Below are positions 1 to 7,020 of a stretch of 49,837 nt of DNA, piece after piece. The notes beneath the pieces are model-generated. The model saw only the letters and a program-made list of their open reading frames with translations. It was not told the DNA's origin and made no database searches. Source of the stretch: a virus; the IMG/VR virus record IMGVR_UViG_3300048930_001372, positions 1-49,837 of that record; one strand, given 5' to 3'. Numbering within the stretch: position 1 is the stretch's first letter; every line of letters starts with the position of its first letter. A program made the position numbers and the translations under genes.

Positions 1-42
1 TTAATCCGTAGGTCCCTGGTTCGAGCCCAGGTCGAGGAGCCA
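1..42 (+). tRNA. tRNA-Asn (GTT), 3' part, cut by the window edge
   Basis: The bases fold as the 3' part of tRNA-Asn: TTAA (1-4, end of the anticodon loop), anticodon-stem strand 5-9, variable loop 10-14, T stem CCTGG (15-19) and CCAGG (27-31) around TTCGAGC (20-26), acceptor strand 32-38, discriminator G39 and CCA 40-42. The sequence closely follows the 3' half of E. coli tRNA-Asn. The 5' part, including the G of the GTT anticodon, would lie just outside the window. The CCA end is kept on the prophage side, so the tRNA should stay functional, but its normal terminator now seems to lie at 47983-48016. Confidence 0.85.
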
Positions 43-62
43 CTTGTGCTTGCTACGAACCG
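1..62. other. attL: left prophage-chromosome junction
   Basis: The host half is the end of tRNA-Asn (1-42). The phage half contains an 11-bp arm GCTACGAACCG at 52-62. The stretch shared with the right junction is only GGAGCCA (36-42), as expected for a serine integrase, which needs only a very short common core. Position 37 is the centre of symmetry of the reconstructed attP. The 3' end of the recombinase gene runs antisense through the whole site. Confidence 0.75.
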
Positions 63-1581
63 GTTGCCCGTCGGTACACACGACGAGGCAATCGGGCCTG
101 TAGTGCACCGTCACCGTATCGTCGTCGACCTCGATCGACTCCACGATGGTCGCCACGTAGGCGCGCACGGCCTTGATGTCGGCAGCCTGCGTCAGCGTGC
201 GGCGAATCACATCGGCCGCCTCCTGCGCCGTCACCGTCAGCGGGCCGACCACCGGGTCGGGCTCGTCCTCCAGGTTCATCAGCGCCACTTCCATGCGCTG
301 CACCTGGTCGGTCAGGTCGTTCACGCGCTTCAGCGCGCCGCGGATGTCGGGCATGTCCTTGCCCAGCGTCTCCATCATCTCGTAGATCTTCTCGCGCTTG
401 TGCTCGGCGTTGCGCAACTCCAGCACCATGGCCGTGCGCCGCGCGGCTCGGTCCTTCACCCAGCGGGCCGCGGCGGCGTCCATGTGGTCCAGCACGCGCT
501 GGATCACGTCGACGTTCAACACCTTGTCCAGCAGGTCGTTCAGCATGCGCTTGTCGAAGGCGTCGGCCGGTATTGGCTTCAGCGGGCAGGGCTTGCCCTG
601 CCGGTCGCCCCTGCAGGCGTAGTAGTGGTAGAGCTTGCCGTTGCGGCCGGTGCCGTTGGTCATCTGCAGCGACGACTGGCACAGCCCGCAGCGCATCAGT
701 CCGCTGAACACATGCTGGGCGGTGCCGGGTGACTGGCCCACGCCTGGCGCGCGCCCTTCCAGGGCGGCCTGCACCTTGGCAAAGTCGTCGTCGGTGATCA
801 GCGGCTCGTGCGACTGCACGCGCACCCAGGCCTCGGGCGGGCGCTGCATGCGGCTCTTGCGGTCGAAGCGGTTGTAGATGACGCGTCCCATGTAGACCTC
901 GCTCTTCAGCATGTGGAGCACGGTGTTCTTGCTCCATTTCTTGCCGCGCATCTTCAGGCCCTGGCGGTTCAGCTCCAGTGCCATGAAGTACGCCCCCTTG
1001 CCCTCCAGCGCCTGCCGGAAGATCAGCTTGATGACGGTGGCCTCGGGCTCCAGCGGCTGCAGCCGGCGGCGCTTGCCGTCCGGCGCCGGCGCCGCCTGGT
1101 AGCCGTACGGCACGCGCCCGCCCATGAAGTAGCCCTCGCCGGCGGCCTTGATCATGCTGCGCTTGGTGTCGGCCGACACCTGGCGCGAATAGCTCTCGTC
1201 GATGATCTGCGCAAAGCTGTCGAGCATCCAGCCGTCGTTCGACTCCAGGTCCACGCTGGACTGCGCGTACACCAGCTTGGTGCGGCTGGCCACCAGCGTG
1301 CGCTTGAATACGATGGCGTCGTGCTGGTCGCGTGCGAAGCGGCTGCTGCTCCAGCACACCATGTACTGCACGTCGCCGGCCTCGCAGCGCTGGATGGCAC
1401 TGCGGAAGCCCGGGCGGGCGCTGGTGGTGCCGGAGATGCCCTCGTCCTTGAACACGTGGATCACCACTGCGCCCAGCTCGGCGGCCTTGCGGTGGCAGGC
1501 CTCGATCTGGCTGTCGATCGACAGGCCCTCTTCGGCCTGGCGATCGGTGCTGACTCTGGCGTAGATGACGGCCCGCTTCAT
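1..1581 (-). CDS. Large serine recombinase (prophage integrase), 3' end supplied by tRNA-Asn
   Basis: A 526-residue serine integrase that probably integrates and excises this prophage. The N-terminal resolvase domain (about 1-150) has the catalytic serine in YARVSTDRQ (Ser11) and conserved arginines, for example in SSRFARDQ. A Recombinase domain follows (about 160-275), then a zinc ribbon (CGLC and a later CRG...CPL cysteine pair, about 300-345) and a coiled coil (about 375-440). ATG 1581 fits the family start; upstream in-frame codons do not look coding. The last residues, LDLGSNQGPTD, and the TAA are read antisense from tRNA-Asn. In the excised circle the frame instead runs into 47967-47879, giving a 29-residue tail and a 544-residue protein. 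Confidence 0.93.
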   Translation of the reverse strand: MKRAVIYARVSTDRQAEEGLSIDSQIEACHRKAAELGAVVIHVFKDEGISGTTSARPGFRSAIQRCEAGDVQYMVCWSSSRFARDQHDAIVFKRTLVASRTKLVYAQSSVDLESNDGWMLDSFAQIIDESYSRQVSADTKRSMIKAAGEGYFMGGRVPYGYQAAPAPDGKRRRLQPLEPEATVIKLIFRQALEGKGAYFMALELNRQGLKMRGKKWSKNTVLHMLKSEVYMGRVIYNRFDRKSRMQRPPEAWVRVQSHEPLITDDDFAKVQAALEGRAPGVGQSPGTAQHVFSGLMRCGLCQSSLQMTNGTGRNGKLYHYYACRGDRQGKPCPLKPIPADAFDKRMLNDLLDKVLNVDVIQRVLDHMDAAAARWVKDRAARRTAMVLELRNAEHKREKIYEMMETLGKDMPDIRGALKRVNDLTDQVQRMEVALMNLEDEPDPVVGPLTVTAQEAADVIRRTLTQAADIKAVRAYVATIVESIEVDDDTVTVHYRPDCLVVCTDGQPVRSKHKWLLDLGSNQGPTD

Positions 1582-1648
1582 GGGACCTGCGACTGTAGGC
1601 CGGCACGCCGGCCGTGTCGTGTGAAAAGCGGGCCGTACTTCACCAGTG

Positions 1649-2014
1649 TCAGCGCCAGTCGGGGAAGCTCGTGCGCGGCGGGCCCTGCAGCCGCGCGCGG
1701 GCCATGGCGCGCAGCCCGGCGTCGGCCGGCTGTGCGGCGCCGCGCACCAGCTCGTACACGTCGTCGGGCGCCCAGCAGCGCGGGCCCTTGACGCCGGGAA
1801 GATGCCACCCCTGGGCGTTGCAGTGCTTGGCGGCCGCCTTGGCACCGCCCAGGCCCAGGTACAGGGCCAGCAGCACGTCCGGCGAGGCACTGGATGCGTC
1901 CAGCTCGGCCGCACGCTCCAGCGTCTGGATCTGCGCCTGCAGCTGCAGCAGCTGCACGCGGCGGGCTTCGATCTGCGGCGCCAGCAGCGGGCGCAGGTTG
2001 GTAGCGGCGCTCAT
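1649..2014 (-). CDS. Hypothetical phage protein (121 aa)
   Basis: No family recognised. The ATG at 2014 overlaps the stop of the upstream gene as ATGA, so the two are translationally coupled. Residues 10-45 are helical and rich in Leu, Gln and Ala. A middle segment around GLGGAKAAAKHCNAQGW could be a helix-turn-helix, and a WAPDDVYELVRG segment follows. It lies just upstream of the serine recombinase gene in the same direction, separated by about 67 bp, so a role in regulating recombination is possible but unsupported. Confidence 0.6.
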   Translation of the reverse strand: MSAATNLRPLLAPQIEARRVQLLQLQAQIQTLERAAELDASSASPDVLLALYLGLGGAKAAAKHCNAQGWHLPGVKGPRCWAPDDVYELVRGAAQPADAGLRAMARARLQGPPRTSFPDWR

Positions 2015-2334
2015 GACAGCAGTCCGCCGCGCAGGTCCACGGGGTTGTCCTCGATGCCCAGCTTGGCGGCGGTTTCCACCAGGCCGTCGACGGCAAAGTT
2101 CAGGCGGCCCTGGATGCCTTCGAGCAGCACCATCAGCCCGCCCGAGGTGCCCACGTCGTCCACGGGCGATTCGATGGGCACGCCGCGCAGCAGGCGCTGC
2201 ACCAGGTTCAGCGCGTGGAAGCTCAGCGCGGTGTCGCTGACGATGCGCCGGAAGTCGTCGTGCAGGACGACGGGCTCCTGCTCGGCCGGGTCGGCCAGGT
2301 CGGGGCGGGGGATGGTGAAGCTGCTTGCGGCCAT
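2011..2334 (-). CDS. Hypothetical phage protein (107 aa)
   Basis: No family recognised. The ATG at 2334 has a GGAGGG ribosome-binding sequence about 6-8 bases upstream, which supports this start. The protein is soluble, with an acidic N-terminus and a predicted helical body (HALNLVQRLLRG, GGLMVLLEGIQGRLNFAVDGL). It is coupled by a 4-bp overlap to the following gene (1649-2014), so the pair probably forms a short operon with the serine recombinase. Confidence 0.6.
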   Translation of the reverse strand: MAASSFTIPRPDLADPAEQEPVVLHDDFRRIVSDTALSFHALNLVQRLLRGVPIESPVDDVGTSGGLMVLLEGIQGRLNFAVDGLVETAAKLGIEDNPVDLRGGLLS

Positions 2335-2648
2335 GATGGGCCCTCCGTGGTGCAGTTGGAACTGCTGCAGCCCCTCTTCTCACGAAAGGCGGCAGCCCAG
2401 ACGGGTTGAGAAGACCGGGCACCAGCGGAGCTGAACCGGCGAGCCTTGCGGCTCCCCGCCTGGGCCGCCAAAAAGCGGTCCAGAAACGACAAAGCCGCAG
2501 ACGACACGTCGATGCGGCTTGCGCCGCTGATGCACCGGGCTTCTCACACCCGACCCCCGATGTGCGGGGGCGTGGGGAATGTACGGCTACGAAAGGCGCA
2601 GTGTCAAGCGGCATGATTCGAGCGATCCAAACGAAGTGGAGACTGCTC
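2335..2648. promoter_or_regulatory. Divergent intergenic region with small hairpins
   Basis: This gap lies between a minus-strand gene starting at 2334 and a plus-strand gene starting at 2649, so it must carry both promoters, though I cannot place them with confidence. It contains two hairpins with a TTGC loop: GAGCC-TTGC-GGCTC (about 2440-2453) and GCGGC-TTGC-GCCGC (about 2513-2526). A longer imperfect stem surrounds CAAAAA near 2465-2485. No convincing gene lies within it. Confidence 0.35.
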
Positions 2649-3179
2649 ATGAGGGTCTGGGGATTCGTGGCGCTTCTGATCGGCGTGCTTGGCTTCATTG
2701 GTTCGTCGGCGATGGACACCAGCGTGTCAACGGGAGACCCGGGGCGGCGTGTCCACAACATCGGCCTCATGCAACAGCAGCAGAACATGCTGCTGACCTT
2801 CGCACTGTTGGGCATCGGCGGGGTGGTCATGATGGTGGTTGGCGGGCGGCGAAATGCAACGGCTGCCAAGCAGCAAGAGGATGCAGCCAGCCTGCGACCC
2901 TGCCCCTTCTGCGCGGAGCCCATCAGGGTTGAGGCCATCAAGTGCAAGCACTGCGGCAGTGACGTGGCCGCGCACGCGGCCGAGGAGAACGCGCGGCGAG
3001 AGGCCGCGGTGGCGGCACAGGCCGAGGCAGACAAGGCGCTGGCAGCCAAGCCGAAGGGGCAGTGTCCGAACTGCAGTGCAGTCATACCGCTGGACAGTGC
3101 CGTCTGCCCGAAGTGCGACGCAGCGTTTGGCGTCGGGTCGGCCTGGGTTCTGAAACCGGTGGCATCGGATCGATCATGA
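2649..3179 (+). CDS. Membrane protein with two zinc ribbons
   Basis: A 176-residue protein with two N-terminal membrane segments (about residues 3-22 and 39-58), a charged Ala/Glu-rich stretch and two zinc-ribbon motifs: CPFC...CKHC and CPNC...CPKC, the second near the C-terminus. A likely topology puts the ribbons in the cytoplasm. I chose the ATG at 2649 because GTGGAG lies about 7 bases upstream; an in-frame ATG at 2613 has no such signal. It is one of very few plus-strand genes in the prophage and overlaps the convergent gene at 3174 by 6 bp. It may be a separately expressed accessory (moron) gene; no specific function can be assigned. Confidence 0.65.
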   Translation: MRVWGFVALLIGVLGFIGSSAMDTSVSTGDPGRRVHNIGLMQQQQNMLLTFALLGIGGVVMMVVGGRRNATAAKQQEDAASLRPCPFCAEPIRVEAIKCKHCGSDVAAHAAEENARREAAVAAQAEADKALAAKPKGQCPNCSAVIPLDSAVCPKCDAAFGVGSAWVLKPVASDRS

Positions 3180-3641
3180 ACGCTTCCGGCTCGCTTGGGC
3201 GAGCCGCTCTATGTGGCGCCGGCTGAGTTTTTCACCCAGCTCGCTGTGCACCATGGCGTAGATCTCGATGGGCTTCAGCCCGGCGGCCACCAGCGTGTCG
3301 ATGTAGCGGTTGCGCTGGTAGCGCTCGTAGCTGCGGAAGGGCCGCAGCCGCAGCTCGATCTGGTCGTCGTCGTCGCGTAGCTCGGGCTTCGACGACAGCA
3401 GGCGCCACATGGCGACGAAGGCGTCGTAGCCCAGCAGCCGCGCCACCGACAGCCAGGTCGACGACAGGCCGATCTCCTGCAGCTCGCGCAGCCGAAGGTC
3501 CTGCGCGACTTCTGGCGGTGTGCATTCGTCCAGGTACCCACCTCCCCCCTGGGGGGGGTCGGACAGGGCCTGCCGACCCCCCACCCCGGGCTCAGCAGTG
3601 CTCGCTGCATGCACTGCACTGCGCATTTCAGAGTCAGCCAC
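3174..3641 (-). CDS. Putative DNA-binding protein with C-terminal HTH
   Basis: A protein of about 155 residues whose C-terminal half (YQRNRYIDTLVAAGLKPIEI through SRRHIERLAQ) looks like a helix-turn-helix distantly reminiscent of Mor-type activators. I chose the GTG at 3641 because GGGAGG lies 6 bases upstream; GTG 3695 and ATG 3626 are alternatives. The first 45 residues are Gly/Pro-rich and are encoded over a strong hairpin (3553-3582), so they may not be truly coding. It lies between the two recombinase genes and could regulate one of them. Confidence 0.5.
   Translation of the reverse strand: MADSEMRSAVHAASTAEPGVGGRQALSDPPQGGGGYLDECTPPEVAQDLRLRELQEIGLSSTWLSVARLLGYDAFVAMWRLLSSKPELRDDDDQIELRLRPFRSYERYQRNRYIDTLVAAGLKPIEIYAMVHSELGEKLSRRHIERLAQASRKRS
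3553..3582. repeat. Strong hairpin within the 5' part of an HTH gene
   Basis: A perfect 10-bp inverted repeat, GGGGGGTCGG (3553-3562) and CCGACCCCCC (3573-3582), with a 10-base loop that can extend the stem by two more pairs. It is flanked by further C and G runs. It resembles GC-rich intergenic hairpins or insertions rather than normal coding sequence. No T-run follows on either strand, so it is not a typical rho-independent terminator. Confidence 0.6.
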
Positions 3642-3848
3642 GCACCACCTCCCCAGGCAGCAGGATGCAATCCACTGCGCTTTCTCCTCGGACACGCAGC
3701 CGAGTTAGCCCGCTCCCGAGCCAAGTTCGGAGCACGCACGAGAACCCCACAGCACACCCAGGCAACCACCGCTGCGGCCGGGCCCCCCTCTTAGCGTTGT
3801 GTGCCCCAGTTCGACCGACGGGCGTCTGCATCGCCATGCTCGCTGCTC

Positions 3849-4910
3849 CTACAGCCGCTTCAGCAGCTCGCTGACCGGCGTCTTCATCTGGCTCAAAGGC
3901 CCTGCGCGATCGAGCACGCGCGCCTTGCGCACCATCGCCATGGCCGTGTAGATGCTGGTGCTCTTGGGGTCGCTGTGGCCCAGCAGTTCCTGCCGCACCA
4001 GCAGGTCCTCCTCGGCCTCGGCCAGCTGCACGCCCACCAGGTGGCGGAACGCATGCGGGTGCAGCTCGCGCTCGGGGATGTCCACCCGGCGGCCATAGCG
4101 CTGCACCATGCGCCACACGTTGTGCCGGCGCATGCGCACCGCCTCGCCCCGGTACTGGTCGGGCGGCACGCTGTGGTTGTTGGTGTTCACGAACAGCACC
4201 TTGTCCGCCCTGCCCTTGCCGTCGACCACATCACGATCGAACGCCCGCAGCCCCTCGTGATCGAGGTACACCCGCAGCAGCATCTCGGCCTCGCGCGGCA
4301 CCGGCAGGTCGCGCTGCTTCTCGCCCTTCTCGGTCAGCCGCACCACCATGCGTGGCTTGCCGCCCAGGTCCATCGTGCGCAGATCGCCCTCGTTCAGCGC
4401 CACCAGGCCGCTCACCCGCATGCCGCAGCCCATCAGCAGCGCCAGCATCGCCGCGTCGCGCATGCCGGCGAACGTGCCCAGGTCCGGCGCCCACATCAGC
4501 TTCTCGGCATGCACCAGGCTCAGCGCCGAAGGCAACGGCCGGCCCGTCTTGGGGTGCGGCAGCTCGGCCGCCGCATTGCCGCGCGCGTGGCCACGGCGCT
4601 GCAGCCAGGCATAGAACCCGCGCACCGCCGACACATACGGCTTGCGCGACCTGGCCACCACCCCGCGCTTGTGCAGCCAGATACCCGCGAAGGCCTCGAG
4701 CTCGGCCGCCTCGGCCAATACCAGCGGCTTGCCGGCCAGAAACTCCTGCAGGCGGGTGATCGCCAGGCCGTAGGTTTCCAGCGTGCGCGGCCGGCGGCCC
4801 TTGGCCGAGCCCAGATGCACCATCCACGCGTCGATCGCGGCCTGGTCGTCGATGGCGCCCGAGGGTAAACCCGGGGCAGAAATCGAGCCTCCCAGGGGGG
4901 GTAGGGGCAT
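3849..4910 (-). CDS. Tyrosine recombinase (site-specific integrase, XerC/D-like)
   Basis: A recombinase of about 353 residues (372 if TTG 4967 is used). An N-terminal SAM-like core-binding domain (TLETYGLAITRLQEFLAG...) is followed by a catalytic domain with the expected residues: Arg in GCGMRVSGL, HAFRH (HxxR), His in LLGHSDPKSTS and the Tyr of SIYTAM. The full tetrad suggests an active enzyme. TTG 4967 has GGAAGG 8 bases upstream but would run the gene through GTGGA repeats; ATG 4910 avoids that. Because the attachment sites fit the serine enzyme, this one probably has another substrate, plausibly the repeat region just upstream. It may serve as a DNA invertase, a multimer resolvase or a relic integrase. 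Confidence 0.85.
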   Translation of the reverse strand: MPLPPLGGSISAPGLPSGAIDDQAAIDAWMVHLGSAKGRRPRTLETYGLAITRLQEFLAGKPLVLAEAAELEAFAGIWLHKRGVVARSRKPYVSAVRGFYAWLQRRGHARGNAAAELPHPKTGRPLPSALSLVHAEKLMWAPDLGTFAGMRDAAMLALLMGCGMRVSGLVALNEGDLRTMDLGGKPRMVVRLTEKGEKQRDLPVPREAEMLLRVYLDHEGLRAFDRDVVDGKGRADKVLFVNTNNHSVPPDQYRGEAVRMRRHNVWRMVQRYGRRVDIPERELHPHAFRHLVGVQLAEAEEDLLVRQELLGHSDPKSTSIYTAMAMVRKARVLDRAGPLSQMKTPVSELLKRL

Positions 4911-4915
4911 TTCTC

Positions 4916-5300
4916 GCGTGGATCCGTGGAAGAGCCCCGATTCTGCCGGAAAACCAAAGCGCGACAAGCACTTAGCCTTCCACGGCTTCCACCGAAAACC
5001 CGTGGAAGGCCCTCACAACCCGTGGTTACAAAGCTGACGCTCGATTAAGACCTGTGGAAGTCCGCTCCCCCTTCATTCTTCTCTTTCTTCAATCAAATCA
5101 AAGAGTTAAGTAATAATATGGGGAGTATGCGGGTAAACCCGACATGTGGAACAACAGGCCGATTCCGTGGAGAAAATGACCCTACCTGTGGAATATCACT
5201 GCGTGTATACGCAGGGTCCGCGCTTAGTGCCGCAACGATTCTGGCACTTTGTAACCACGGGTCCACGGGTTTCTGGAGCATGCCTGGGGTCCCCGTGGAC
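4916..5300. repeat. Array of GTGGA repeats upstream of the tyrosine recombinase
   Basis: Twelve copies of GTGGA occur in about 380 bp. Plus-strand copies start at 4918, 4926, 5002, 5054, 5146, 5167, 5188 and 5295; minus-strand copies (TCCAC) are at 4979, 4988 and 5262, and a variant GTGGT is at 5022. The wider consensus is CYGTGGAA. Chance would give about one. They may be binding sites for the neighbouring recombinase, a repressor or an initiator. The surrounding gap 4911-5535 holds no convincing gene; its centre (5080-5125) is AT-rich and 5300-5535 shows nothing else recognisable. Confidence 0.75.
5018..5262. repeat. 16-bp inverted repeat enclosing a 213-bp AT-rich segment
   Basis: ACCCGTGGTTACAAAG at 5018-5033 recurs exactly, inverted, at 5247-5262. 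The enclosed segment 5034-5246 has a possible promoter, TTCAAT (5088-5093) and TAATAA (5111-5116) with 17-base spacing, facing right. The arrangement, next to a tyrosine recombinase gene, is like an invertible promoter switch. Each repeat contains the GTGG core of the surrounding array. Inversion itself is not shown by the sequence. Confidence 0.65.
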
Positions 5301-5535
5301 GGCAACCGAGGGTTTCCCCGCCCATGCCGGCCCCCGCCGCTTAAGGGTGAACCCTGACCGGCGCGGAGCAACGACTTTGTGGGGTGCGGGGAGCGGGGAG
5401 CACGCGGCAGCGGCAGAACCGGGCTTGCCAGAACGGGCCAGGAGCCCGCAAAAGGGCCTGGCCGATGCCAAGGCACGGGCCGACGGGTTTCAGGCGCTCT
5501 GGCGCCGATCTGGTGGGTTCGGTAGAGTGCGGCGC

Positions 5536-5745
5536 ATGGATCGCATCACGTTCCCGACACCCAGTGCCGACTGGGGCCAGATCGCCGGCGCGCTCGTACC
5601 CAACCCGCGTTGGCGCTGGTGGGCGTTCTGGCGCCCTCGTGCGATCGTGCTGCGGTTCCCCGAGCCCATCACGATTGGCCCTGGCATCGCTGTGCCGGCG
5701 ATGACCTCAGCCGCCGTGGCGCCCCTGACGCTGCGAAGCGACTGA
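5536..5745 (+). CDS. Hypothetical small protein (69 aa)
   Basis: An open frame of 69 residues, rich in Trp, Pro and Arg (PNPRWRWWAFWRPRAIVLRF), starting at ATG 5536. There is no strong ribosome-binding sequence. It would be read from the putative promoter inside the inverted-repeat segment and ends 9 bp before the stop of the convergent minor head gene. It is the only plausible coding frame right of the repeats, but could be a chance frame. Confidence 0.35.
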   Translation: MDRITFPTPSADWGQIAGALVPNPRWRWWAFWRPRAIVLRFPEPITIGPGIAVPAMTSAAVAPLTLRSD

Positions 5746-5754
5746 GCGGCTGCC

Positions 5755-6843
5755 TCAGCCCACCCCACGCCGCTGCAGCCGCTCACGCACCGCGCTGACC
5801 TTGCTGCGCACCATGCCGCGCGTCAGCAGCCCACGGTCGAAGTAGTCGGCCTTCGTCGGCCCCAGCACCCCGGCGCGCAGCTCCGGCGCCAGCCGGCCCA
5901 GCGCCTGCAGCGTCGTCTCGCGCCCTGCCCGGTCGGCATCCGTCACCTCGTCGGCGAACACCGCCACCACGAAGCTCAGCGTGTTCGGGTGCGCCGGCCA
6001 GGGTGTGGCCTCGCGCGTCGGGTACACCCCCTTGCCCAGCCCGTGCAGGTTCTGCCTGGCCAGCAGGTCGCAGATGTCGGGTTTCGGATGCCTGGGCGAC
6101 AGCAGGAAGCGGAAGCCCACCACCCCCGGCGCCTGCTCGGCCCCGGCCATGTACGCCTCGCCGTGCGCGCGGTTCAGCTCCGTGCGCGTCACCTGCAGGC
6201 TGCTGGCCAGCGGCCCCGCCTGCGGGTCCTTCAGCAGCGCCGCGGCACCCTGCACGCGGTCGACGGCCGCGGCCGCCTGCGCGGCCTGCGTCGCCGGCGG
6301 CACCGGCAGCGCGCGCAGCAGCAGCTCCTGCGCCGCCTTGTCCGCGCTCCAGCCCTGCACCACCGCCTGCTCGATCGCCCGGCCCAGCGCCTCTTTCGCG
6401 CCGCGGTCGATGCGCCACAGCCGATCGCTCAGCACCAGCCCATCCGCCGCGCGGAACTCCTGCACGAAGCGCACCGCCTGGTCGACCACGCGCAGCGCCT
6501 CCAGACCCGTCAGCGCCGGCGCCGCGGCCCGCCCCGTGGCCGCCAGGCCGGCAGCGGTCAGCGGCCGCACGCCCAGCTCCGCCGCCTGCTGCAGCGCCCC
6601 CTCGAGCACCGCCGTGCGCGCCGTGGCCAGCGCATCCAGCACCTGCTCGATCTGGCCCATCAGCGCGCGCAGCTGTTCCAGCAGCACCCGCGCCCCCGTC
6701 GACGCCGCGGCAATGGCCTGGCGCACCTGCTCGGCCGCCTCGCCGTAGATGCGCACCAGCTCCTGCATCGCCGCCGCGTCCAGCCGCTCCATCGCATGGC
6801 GCGCCTGCTGGCTGGCGCGGCGGATCGCCGCCGCCGTGCTCAA
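5755..6843 (-). CDS. Phage minor head / head morphogenesis protein (SPP1 gp7-like)
   Basis: A 362-residue protein of the gp7/gpF family of minor head proteins, which sit near the portal during capsid assembly. The family signature is RTELNRAHGEAYMAGAEQ followed by RFLLSPRHPKPDICDLLA near residues 220-265. The N-terminal 200 residues are helical and Ala/Gln-rich. The start appears to be TTG 6843, which overlaps the stop of the preceding small gene as TTGA; ATG 6792 is an alternative. In the lysogen this is the last head gene before the recombination block, and in the excised circle that block and then the capsid gene follow. Confidence 0.8.
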   Translation of the reverse strand: MSTAAAIRRASQQARHAMERLDAAAMQELVRIYGEAAEQVRQAIAAASTGARVLLEQLRALMGQIEQVLDALATARTAVLEGALQQAAELGVRPLTAAGLAATGRAAAPALTGLEALRVVDQAVRFVQEFRAADGLVLSDRLWRIDRGAKEALGRAIEQAVVQGWSADKAAQELLLRALPVPPATQAAQAAAAVDRVQGAAALLKDPQAGPLASSLQVTRTELNRAHGEAYMAGAEQAPGVVGFRFLLSPRHPKPDICDLLARQNLHGLGKGVYPTREATPWPAHPNTLSFVVAVFADEVTDADRAGRETTLQALGRLAPELRAGVLGPTKADYFDRGLLTRGMVRSKVSAVRERLQRRGVG

Positions 6844-7019
6844 GGCGCCACCCTCGCACCGGCGGCCTGCAGCCGGGCCACCAGCTCCGGCGTGCGCGGC
6901 GCCATCACGTACACCTGCCAGCCCGCATCCACCAGCTCCAGCAGCGAATAGGGCACCTGCAGCTCGCCCAGCACACGGCGCAGCTGCGGCATCGCATCCA
7001 GCGGCACCTCCACGCGCAT
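6840..7019 (-). CDS. Hypothetical small protein (59 aa)
   Basis: A short frame between portal and minor head genes. ATG 7019 lies 1 bp after the portal stop, and its TGA overlaps the TTG of the minor head gene. The protein begins MRVEVPLDAMPQLRRVLGEL and has an alternating helix-strand pattern ending in ELVARLQAAGARVAP. The tight spacing on both sides strongly suggests it is real. Function unknown. Confidence 0.65.
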   Translation of the reverse strand: MRVEVPLDAMPQLRRVLGELQVPYSLLELVDAGWQVYVMAPRTPELVARLQAAGARVAP

Positions 7020-7020
7020 G

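Noticed and set aside
1582-1914. N-terminal extension of the serine recombinase frame
   Set aside because: The residues upstream of ATG 1581 are Arg/Pro/Ala-rich antisense to another gene, and the family begins at the YARVSTDRQ strand.
3849-4910. This tyrosine recombinase as the prophage integrase
   Set aside because: The gene at the attachment site is the serine recombinase, and the reconstructed attP has serine-type symmetry. A tyrosine enzyme would usually leave a longer identical core.
5118-5535. Open frames on the plus strand across the GTGGA array
   Set aside because: They run through repeats and palindromes, lack ribosome-binding sequences and show no protein-like pattern.
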